Assembly (NCBI GenBank): GCA_017303805.1
Contig: JAFLBQ010000003.1
Location: 387,866-451,865 of the forward strand
From: Cytophagales bacterium
Lineage (GTDB): Bacteria > Bacteroidota > Bacteroidia > Cytophagales > Cyclobacteriaceae
DNA length: 64,000 nt
Reading direction: 5' to 3'
The position numbers and the translations under genes are program-made. Shown here one piece after another: positions 57,103-64,000 of this stretch; position 1 is the first letter of the stretch; every line of letters starts with the position of its first letter. Below the pieces are notes generated by a model. It ran no database searches, was not told where the DNA came from, and worked only from the letters and a program-made list of their open reading frames with translations.

Positions 57103-58434
57103 GTGAAACTCATTCGCAGTCTATATCTCGGAAACAGGTTGTTTGCAGCCATAAGCGCTGTGGTGATTGTATTCATTCTCGCATTTGTATTCAATTTCAC
57201 AGGTTGGGTTCCAAAAATTCTCTTTTTGCTGCTGCTTGCCATCGTACTTACCGATTTACTATTGCTCTACCGCACCAATCGCGGTTTAAAAGGGCAGCGG
57301 CTGCTGGCTGATAAACTTTCCAATGGCGATGAGAATGAGATTTCAATTTATCTCGAGAGTTTTTACTCCTTTCCCATCTGGCTGCGCGTGTTTGACGAAA
57401 TCCCGCACCAGTTTCAACTCAGAAACCTGGAGTTTAACCTGGTGATGGAACCCGGCACGAATAAGGTGATAAAGTATTTCTTGCGCCCCGTAAAGCGCGG
57501 TGAATATTCGTTTGGTACCGTAAACGTACTGGTCTATTCAAAATTAAAGTTGCTCGGGCGCAGGTATAAATTTTCGGCCGATAAGCTGGTACCGGTGTAT
57601 CCATCGTACATTCAAATGCGCAAATATGAACTACTGGCTATTAGTAACCGGTTGGTAAATACAGGAATAAAAAAAATAAGACGCATTGGCCACAACCAGG
57701 AATTTGAACTTATAAAAGAATACGTTTCGGGCGATGATTTTCGCACCATTAACTGGAAAGCCACCGCGCGTAAATCGCGGCTAATGGTAAACCAGTTTCA
57801 AGACGAGCGCTCGCAACAGGTTTATTCTCTTATCGACAAGGGGCGGGTAATGCAAATGCCTTTTAATGGAATGAGTTTGTTGGATTATGCTATTAACGCA
57901 ACACTCGTTATCTCTAACATCGCTATCAAGAAATCAGACAAGGCCGGACTTATCTCTTTTCAGGATAAAACCGGAAGCATTTTACCTGCCGCCCGGCTCA
58001 ACAACCAAATGGCAACCATTCAGGAAGTACTGTACAATCAAAAGACTGCGTTTCTGGAAACCGACTTTTCGGCCTTGTACACCACGGTGCGCAGAGTTAT
58101 TTCGCAGCGCAGCCTCCTTTTATTATTCACCAACTTCGAAAGCATTCACAGTTTACACCGGCAACTGCCTTACCTCATTAACCTGAATAAAATGCATTTG
58201 CTGGTAGTAATATTTTTTGAAAACACGGAACTGGTGCAGGTTATAAAAGCCCCGGCCGAAAACCTGAAAGAGATTTACTTAAAAGCCATTGCCGAGCGCT
58301 TTAGTTATGAAAAGAAACTCATTGTAAAAGAACTTCAAAAACACGGCATTCAGTCTATCCTAACACCACCCGAAAAACTAACCGTAAACACCATTAACAA
58401 ATACCTGGAGCTTAAAGCCCGGAATTTGATTTAA
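57103..58434 (+). CDS. DUF58 domain-containing protein
   Basis: About 443 residues from GTG 57103, one base after the MoxR stop; an upstream TTG at 57085 overlaps MoxR. Two N-terminal helices (about 10-45) precede an extracytoplasmic beta domain and the DUF58 signature EYVSGDDFRTINWKATARKS followed by LMVNQFQDERSQQVYSLID. The DUF58 domain is VWA-like and interacts with MoxR ATPases in related clusters. Last gene of the SpoIIM-to-DUF58 operon. Confidence 0.93.
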   Translation: MKLIRSLYLGNRLFAAISAVVIVFILAFVFNFTGWVPKILFLLLLAIVLTDLLLLYRTNRGLKGQRLLADKLSNGDENEISIYLESFYSFPIWLRVFDEIPHQFQLRNLEFNLVMEPGTNKVIKYFLRPVKRGEYSFGTVNVLVYSKLKLLGRRYKFSADKLVPVYPSYIQMRKYELLAISNRLVNTGIKKIRRIGHNQEFELIKEYVSGDDFRTINWKATARKSRLMVNQFQDERSQQVYSLIDKGRVMQMPFNGMSLLDYAINATLVISNIAIKKSDKAGLISFQDKTGSILPAARLNNQMATIQEVLYNQKTAFLETDFSALYTTVRRVISQRSLLLLFTNFESIHSLHRQLPYLINLNKMHLLVVIFFENTELVQVIKAPAENLKEIYLKAIAERFSYEKKLIVKELQKHGIQSILTPPEKLTVNTINKYLELKARNLI

Positions 58435-58512
58435 ACCCAACAGTAAAATCTAGCGGAGTACAAAATGATGTGCAGGCGTTTTGTTATTTTTAAAGCTATA
58501 AATTGGTTTACT

Positions 58513-61500
58513 ATGCGGTTAGGAATTTTAGGGTTCTGGATGTGCAGCGTGCTTGCTGTAAATGCCCAGTTAGTGAAGGATGTTCCAATTCAACAAATTA
58601 AAAAAGGAACGGAGGCCACAGTTTGTTACCACAAGGCCGAAGACGGGAATCTGATTATTCCACCACCCGAAGCCTTCCTTAAGCTACAGCGCCAGGGCAA
58701 TGCCAAAACTACAGCCACTGCGTTCGAGGTTACTTATGTAAACTTTTCTCCCGAAGCCCAACTTGCGTTTCAAAAGGCAGTGGACATTTGGGCCACGCTA
58801 ATCGAATCGCCAAGAACCATTCGCATCCTGGCCGTATGGCAACCGCTGGGCAGTGGTGTTTTAGGTGGCGCCTCGCCCGGAACGTACATCCGAAATTTTG
58901 ATGGTGCGCACAAGCTCCAAACCTGGTACCCGGTTGCACTGGCAGAAAAGATTGCGGACCGCGAGTTTAACGCCAGCGATGATCCGGACATCTTTGCACA
59001 GTTTAACAGCTCGTTTGCAAATTGGTATTTTGGCACCGATGGCGTTCCGCAACCCGGCAAGACCGACCTGGTATCAGTTGTACTGCATGAAATCGGGCAT
59101 GGACTGGGTATTACAAAAGCATACGATGTAAACACCACCCAAGGAATCATCGGGAGTTTTTTCTCACCTTTTCACGTTCCCTATGATCACTTTTTGGAAA
59201 CAGGTGCTGGTTTAAACCTGGTGCAGGGGTTTACTCCGCCCTCGGGTCCGCTACGTACCGAACTTACCAGCACCAATTTATTTTTTCGTTCACCGTTGTT
59301 ATCAACTGTTAACCGGGCTAAAGTTTATGCACCCGCAACATTTGCCGGTGGTTCCAGTATTGCGCACCTCGATGAGAGCACCTACAACGGCACTCCCAAC
59401 GCGTTGATGACCCCCTTTATTGGTGATGCCGAAGTTATGCACAACCCGGGGCCGGTGGTAATGCGCATGTTGGCCGATATGGGTTGGATAAATGTGCGGG
59501 TGCTACATACCCCGCTTGCCAATACCGAAAATGTGAATAGCCCGTTTGTAGTTACCGCTACCCTGCAATCTGATACGAAAGATCCCGAAGGCAGCAGCTA
59601 CAGTTTCGATGCAGGTGAAGTTAAACTAAACTATACTACCAATGGCACCACCTTTACCACCATTGCTATGAGCCCCACCGGGCAACCGAATCAGTTTACA
59701 GCTTCCATGCCGGCAACAGGTGCCGCCATTTCGTATGGTTATTATATTTCTGTGAAAGACAACCTAGGCCGAACACTAACAAAGCCCGGAGTACTGAGTA
59801 ACGATGGCTCCGCCCCGGTACAACGGTACTATGTGTTGGAGGCCGGACCCGATACAAGTGCTCCGGTAATTAGCCATACCCCAAAAGGATTTATTCTTGC
59901 CACCGATACGCAGCTAACGGTAGAAGCTACTATTACTGATAATCTTGGTGTTCAAAATGCTTTGCTGGAATATCAGGTTAACACCGGTAGCCTGCAAACT
60001 GTTACTCTTACGCTGGCATCTGGCAGCACTACTACTTACGCGGCAACTATTTCGTTGCCTGCTCTTGCGCAGGGCGATGTTGTAAAATACCGGATTCGCG
60101 CTACCGATGTTGCCGTAGCTCAAAACGTGGGCAGTGCCCCCTCAGCAACTACTTTCTTCGAAGTAAATGTGGTTAGCTTAGGCGTAACTCAAAATTCATA
60201 CTTCAACGATTTCAATGCCACATCAGCCGATTTTTTTGGAGACAACATTTTTAGTATCACCACTCCATCGGGCTTTACCAATGGGGCCATTCATACCACC
60301 CATCCGTACCCGGCTGGCACCGGCACCGGGTTTATCAGCAACTACGTGTATCAATTGCGTATTCCCATTCGTCTTAAAGCTACCGAAGCACTTTTAAAGT
60401 ACGATGAGATTGTGCTGGTGGAGCCCGGAGAAACCGGCTCGGTATTTGGCAGTGATGATTTTTGGGATTATGTAATTGCCGAAGGCTCTAAAGATGGTGG
60501 CTTAACGTGGCGCACGTTGCTCGATGGGTATGACTCCCGTGCCCAGTCGGTTTGGCTTTCTAAATTTAACAGCAGCTCCGATACCAACAATCCGCCCAAC
60601 TCTACGGCCGTTGGCGATCCATCTCTTTACCGAACCCGCACCGTTAATCTGCTCACCACCTTTGCCTCCAACGATGAAGTTGTAATCCGCTTTCGGCTTA
60701 ATACCGACCAACTGGTGGTAGGTTGGGGCTGGGCAATCGACAACCTGAAAATTCAAATAGACGATACACCACCCGTTGTACGCCATAACCATGTAGATTA
60801 TGTAAAGGCCTCCGATCCTCAGTTTGTTCTCACCCTGCAAGCTACTGATGCATCGGGCGTTGCAGAGGTTTTAGTAGAGGCAAAGGTGAATGAAGGAACG
60901 CTTCAAACCGATGAAATTCCGGTGCAAGAAAACCAGACAGAATTTACAGCTCCCGTTTCAATTACCAATGCAATTGCAGGCGATAAGCTTTACTACCGCA
61001 TTCGGGTAAAAGATACTGCCGGTAACCAAACGCTACTACCGGCCGATGGTTTCTTTCAGGTAGCGGTTATCACATTTGGTTCGCCTGTGCAGCAATATGT
61101 TACCGATTTCAATTCCTCCACTACCGATTTTGTGGGCAACTTTTTTTCACTTGCCCAGCCGGCCGGTTTTACAAATGGTGCCATGCACACCGCCCATCCT
61201 TACAGCAATGGATTTGGTTTACCGAATGGTACCTCCAGCTATGCACTTACTTTAACCAAACCCGTAACCGTAAATGCTACCAATCCGTGGTTGGCATTTA
61301 GCGAAATAGCAATTGTGGAATATGCAGGACTTGCCAACAAAGATTTTGTGGTGGTAGAGGGCTCGAAAGATTTGGGCGAAACCTGGCATGCACTTATTAC
61401 ACCGTACTCTGCATTGGCACAAACTGCGTGGCGCGTACTGCACGATGTGAACGGCAATGGTACCGCTGCCAATTACATTACCCGCATTATTAATCTAACT

Positions 61501-61899
61501 GCCTCGGGCGATTTTGTTGCAGGCGACAATCTTCTGATTCGCTTTCGGCTGGTGGCCGATGCTACAGGCAATGCGTGGGGTTGGGCTATTGATAACCTAA
61601 GTATTCAAGGACCGGTAACAGGAGTAATGGAAGTTGCAACGCAGCTTTCGGTTTTTCCAAATCCGGTTGTTGCTAACTCCTTTAATTTAGAAATTAATGC
61701 CCCGGCACAACGTGCTCAATTGCAAATTATAAACCAGCAAGGGCAGTCAATGATACGCGAACCCCTAACCTTGTTGGAACCCACAACCCACAAAGAGTAC
61801 GCTTGCAGCGCCTGGAGTAATGGTGTTTATTTTGTGCGCCTGAGCCTGGAAGATGGCTCAACCATTACGAAGAAAGTTATTAAGGCCACCTACAAATAA
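58513..61899 (+). CDS. T9SS-exported metalloprotease-like protein with tandem repeats
   Basis: About 1128 residues. Signal peptide MRLGILGFWMCSVLAVNA. A zincin segment VVLHEIGHGLGITKAYD (about residue 192) carries HExxHxxG, but the third ligand of the matrixin motif is Lys, so the metal ligand must lie elsewhere, as in leishmanolysin-like families, or activity is lost. Two Ig-like domains (about 320-560) follow, then two modules beginning FNDFNATSADFFGDN and VTDFNSSTTDFVGNF that share GFTNGAxHTxHPY and RFRLxxD..xWGWAIDNL. The C-terminal type A sorting domain (SVFPNPVV, WSNGVYFVRLSLEDG) marks export by T9SS to the cell surface. Confidence 0.88.
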   Translation: MRLGILGFWMCSVLAVNAQLVKDVPIQQIKKGTEATVCYHKAEDGNLIIPPPEAFLKLQRQGNAKTTATAFEVTYVNFSPEAQLAFQKAVDIWATLIESPRTIRILAVWQPLGSGVLGGASPGTYIRNFDGAHKLQTWYPVALAEKIADREFNASDDPDIFAQFNSSFANWYFGTDGVPQPGKTDLVSVVLHEIGHGLGITKAYDVNTTQGIIGSFFSPFHVPYDHFLETGAGLNLVQGFTPPSGPLRTELTSTNLFFRSPLLSTVNRAKVYAPATFAGGSSIAHLDESTYNGTPNALMTPFIGDAEVMHNPGPVVMRMLADMGWINVRVLHTPLANTENVNSPFVVTATLQSDTKDPEGSSYSFDAGEVKLNYTTNGTTFTTIAMSPTGQPNQFTASMPATGAAISYGYYISVKDNLGRTLTKPGVLSNDGSAPVQRYYVLEAGPDTSAPVISHTPKGFILATDTQLTVEATITDNLGVQNALLEYQVNTGSLQTVTLTLASGSTTTYAATISLPALAQGDVVKYRIRATDVAVAQNVGSAPSATTFFEVNVVSLGVTQNSYFNDFNATSADFFGDNIFSITTPSGFTNGAIHTTHPYPAGTGTGFISNYVYQLRIPIRLKATEALLKYDEIVLVEPGETGSVFGSDDFWDYVIAEGSKDGGLTWRTLLDGYDSRAQSVWLSKFNSSSDTNNPPNSTAVGDPSLYRTRTVNLLTTFASNDEVVIRFRLNTDQLVVGWGWAIDNLKIQIDDTPPVVRHNHVDYVKASDPQFVLTLQATDASGVAEVLVEAKVNEGTLQTDEIPVQENQTEFTAPVSITNAIAGDKLYYRIRVKDTAGNQTLLPADGFFQVAVITFGSPVQQYVTDFNSSTTDFVGNFFSLAQPAGFTNGAMHTAHPYSNGFGLPNGTSSYALTLTKPVTVNATNPWLAFSEIAIVEYAGLANKDFVVVEGSKDLGETWHALITPYSALAQTAWRVLHDVNGNGTAANYITRIINLTASGDFVAGDNLLIRFRLVADATGNAWGWAIDNLSIQGPVTGVMEVATQLSVFPNPVVANSFNLEINAPAQRAQLQIINQQGQSMIREPLTLLEPTTHKEYACSAWSNGVYFVRLSLEDGSTITKKVIKATYK

Positions 61900-61902
61900 A
61901 AT

Positions 61903-62736
61903 TTATTTCAGTTGAACATGAAGGTGGTCATCGTGCCGCACAGCATGGCACCCGTGAAATCGAATCTTACTACTTGTTAACCCCAACCGCTGCTGCAAAT
62001 GCGGCTCAATAAATATCTTACCTATTGATTCGTGTTCCGCAAATAAATCAACAAGTGTACGCGTGCGCCCCTTGTCAAAAGTAAACTTTGCCTTATTGCC
62101 TTGCGGGATGAGAACGCGAAGTGCATTGTATTGCCAAAACCCTTTTTCTCTGCAATACCCAGGCATGTCTTGCTCATTGGCAAGCGGCTCCTCACAAACT
62201 CCATAACCGGTAAAAGACGGAACACCGTAAGATATTTTATTTGTAATGCTGCTGTTATACTGAAAGGATAAATCAAGTTTTTTACCATCGTTATGACTTA
62301 GATGGGGTAACAACGGGAATCCATCTACGAATGGGAAATTAGCTTCCAGATAGTTTACCTTGGCGCCTGGATATGTAGCATTCAGTTTTATCGATACCTT
62401 ATATGCAATTTCTTTTAACTGAGGTTTAACATAATTTCTGTTTAGTAATACAGTCCAGATTGTTGCGGGCTTTAGATAATTTGTTTCAAGAATTGGCAAA
62501 GGTACCCTTCCAAATTGCCTGGCTACGAGTGGAACAACAATAAATACAAACATTAGGTAAAGCATTGCGAAGGAGAAGAACTTGAATACCGCCCGCCTCC
62601 ACATGCCGTTTGTTTTACGGTCAATTAATCTATATATAGGAATAGCTAATAAAAAAACTAAGCCGCCAATTTGGCTTACGATAGTAAGCACCCCAAAAAT
62701 CAGAAGAATGAGAAATACGTTTATCAACAGTTTCAA
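61903..62736 (-). CDS. Membrane-anchored LAS-type peptidase (M15/M74-like)
   Basis: A 277-residue protein with two or three N-terminal hydrophobic segments (about 1-40 and 55-75), then an exported globular domain of about 200 residues. Two zinc motifs of LAS metallopeptidases are visible: LPHLSHNDGKKLDLSF (H-x6-D) and the C-terminal RHDDHLHVQL (D..HxH). LAS enzymes include MepA, VanX-type and D-Ala-D-Ala carboxypeptidases that cut peptidoglycan peptides. Whether the substrate here is peptidoglycan is inference. It starts 11 bp after the acyl-CoA dehydrogenase stop, on the same strand. Confidence 0.75.
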   Translation of the reverse strand: MKLLINVFLILLIFGVLTIVSQIGGLVFLLAIPIYRLIDRKTNGMWRRAVFKFFSFAMLYLMFVFIVVPLVARQFGRVPLPILETNYLKPATIWTVLLNRNYVKPQLKEIAYKVSIKLNATYPGAKVNYLEANFPFVDGFPLLPHLSHNDGKKLDLSFQYNSSITNKISYGVPSFTGYGVCEEPLANEQDMPGYCREKGFWQYNALRVLIPQGNKAKFTFDKGRTRTLVDLFAEHESIGKIFIEPHLQQRLGLTSSKIRFHGCHAVRHDDHLHVQLK

Positions 62737-62747
62737 TACGCAACCGT

Positions 62748-63915
62748 TTAGCGCAGCAGCTCACGCGAAATAACCATTTTCTGAATTTCAGTAGTGCCTT
62801 CGTAAATCTGGGTAATCTTGGCATCGCGCATTAATCGCTCTACGTGAAATTCTTTTACATACCCATATCCTCCGTGTATCTGAACGGCTTCGGTAGTTAC
62901 CTCTTGTGCTATCTGCGATGCAAAAAGCTTGGCCATGGCTGCGGCTTTCACAAAATCCTTCTTTTGGTCTTTTAAACTGGCAGCTTGCCACACCAGCAAG
63001 CGGGCTGCATCAATTTTAGTAGCCATGTCGGCCAGCTTAAATTGAATAGCTTGGTGCTCGGCAAGGTGTTTGTTAAACGCCTTTCGCTCTTTGGCATATT
63101 TTACTGCCAGTTCGTAAGCGCCCGCGGCTATGCCTAAAGCTTGTGCCGCAATTCCAATGCGCCCACCGTTAAGGGTTGTCATGGCAAACGTAAAACCGAA
63201 GCCTTCATCGCCTATCCGGTTTGCCTTCGGCACTTTTACATCGCTAAACATAAGCGAGTGCGTATCAGACCCGCGAATGCCCATCTTATCTTCTTTCTTA
63301 CCCACCACAAAGCCGGGCATTCCTCTTTCAACTATTAAGGCATTGATACCCTTGTGTCGCTTGGCGGCATCGGTTTGGGCAATTACCAGGTACGTGTTGG
63401 CGCTATTGCCATTGGTAATCCAGTTTTTAGTTCCATTCAATAAATAGTAATCGCCTTTGTCTTCGGCTGTGGTGCGTTGGCTGGTGGCATCCGAACCGGC
63501 CTCAGGCTCTGACAAACAAAAGGCGCCAATACCGTGCGCAGCCAGTGGCTTTAAGTATTTCTCTTTTTGCGCTTCCGATCCAAATTGTTCAAGCCCCCAA
63601 CATACCAACGAATTATTTACCGACATGCACACCGAAGCCGATGCATCTACTTTAGAAATTTCTTCCATGGCTAACACGTATGAAACAGTATCCATGCCAC
63701 CTCCACCATACGCTGGCGATACCATCATGCCCAAAAAAACCCAGCTCGCCCATCCGTTTGAGCAATCGGGAATCGAATTTTTGTTCGTTGTCGCGCTCTA
63801 TAATACCTGGAAGTAATTCATTTTGGGCAAAATCGCGCGCGGCTTCTTTTACAGCTAAATGCTCTTCGGTGAGGTTGAAGTTTAATCCTTCTAAAATGGA
63901 AGTTGCTGTTGTCAT
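62748..63915 (-). pseudogene. Acyl-CoA dehydrogenase, frameshifted
   Basis: A full-length acyl-CoA dehydrogenase split by one frameshift. Residues 1-60 (LNFNLTEEHLAVKEAARDFA, LLPGIIERDNEQKFDSRLLK, RMGELGFFG) end in frame +1; the rest (MMVSPAYGGGGMDTVSYVLA, FCLSEPEAGSD, KNWITNGNSANTYLVIAQTD, QIHGGYGYVKEFHVERLMRD) continues in another frame. The shift lies in a run of seven A (plus strand 63733-63739); six would give one continuous frame through GELGFLGMMVSP. Either a real one-base insertion or a homopolymer sequencing error. If intact, it would be an FAD-dependent beta-oxidation enzyme (short-chain type). Confidence 0.85.
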
Positions 63916-63945
63916 AATGAAGTTCTGTTATAAAATAAGCTTTCC

Positions 63946-63953
63946 CAAAATTA
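63946..63953 (-). promoter_or_regulatory. -7 box for acyl-CoA dehydrogenase gene
   Basis: The minus strand reads TAATTTTG, an exact TAnnTTTG, about 30 bp before ATG 63915. Confidence 0.45.
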
Positions 63954-64000
63954 CAATTTTCGCAAATAGTATGCAAGCATACCTTTTAGGCAACTCCACC

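Overview
The window looks like chromosome from a member of the Bacteroidota, most likely Cytophagales. Evidence: a type IX secretion (T9SS) C-terminal sorting domain at the end of the protein at 58513-61899; Bacteroidota-type families (DUF4199, DUF3667, DUF4350, CarboxypepD_reg-like proteins, a LytS/LytTR pair, a WbqC-like protein); and many promoters with a TAnnTTTG -7 box in place of a sigma70 -10, including one complete TTTG-N19-TAnnTTTG promoter before the only tRNA. No rRNA, CRISPR array, complete insertion sequence, integrase or transposase was seen. The species cannot be named from the sequence alone.

Most of the window is ordinary core genome. 1-12 kb: LytS/LytTR two-component pair, CPBP protease, aspC-like aminotransferase with a heptose-7-phosphate kinase, recR, clpS, a sodium:solute symporter, and an alkyltransferase-like DNA repair protein lacking the acceptor cysteine. 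14.4-26 kb: DUF2200, DUF4199, a membrane LuxR regulator, a sulfur pair (persulfide dioxygenase-rhodanese plus TsdA-like dihaem cytochrome), LysE and YihY proteins, a thioesterase, mltG, a TsaC/Sua5 family protein, a WbqC-like protein and clpC. 32.5-48 kb: phospholipase D-like lipoprotein, a likely operon of threonine aldolase, DUF3667 protein, rarA and a VWA-like protein, an OprB-like porin, an OmpA protein, an M1 peptidase, era, der and a SprT-like protein. 48-64 kb: N-acetylglucosamine kinase-like, cytochrome b5-like and RDD genes; divergently a dipeptidase and a six-gene SpoIIM, membrane protein, DUF4129, DUF4350, MoxR, DUF58 cluster; then a large T9SS metalloprotease-like protein, a LAS-type peptidase and a frameshifted acyl-CoA dehydrogenase.

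Two accessory regions stand out. (1) At 12.0-14.3 kb a three-gene HipBST-like toxin-antitoxin operon (hipB, hipS-like, hipT-like), with three operator-like palindromes spaced 41 and 40 bp apart, sits directly behind tRNA-Ser(UGA). A degenerate second copy of the tRNA 3' end followed by a terminator lies at its far side, the arrangement expected of a small element integrated at the tRNA. (2) At 26.0-30.3 kb an internally deleted Uma2 gene is followed by two AT-rich, same-strand single-gene units: a DUF262/DUF1524 GmrSD-like restriction protein and a DUF4932-like secreted protein. They are separated and bounded by about 170-bp imperfect palindromic repeats with GCCCAAC/GTTGG ends. This resembles a short array of integron-type cassettes without an integrase (CALIN-like), although the ends only partly match the attC consensus.

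Other unusual items are a 679-residue secreted fusion of two VOC domains, two cytochrome c domains and a rhodanese domain at 30376-32415, and decayed remnants of a TonB C-terminal domain (41374-41541) and a DUF2442 gene (48162-48314).
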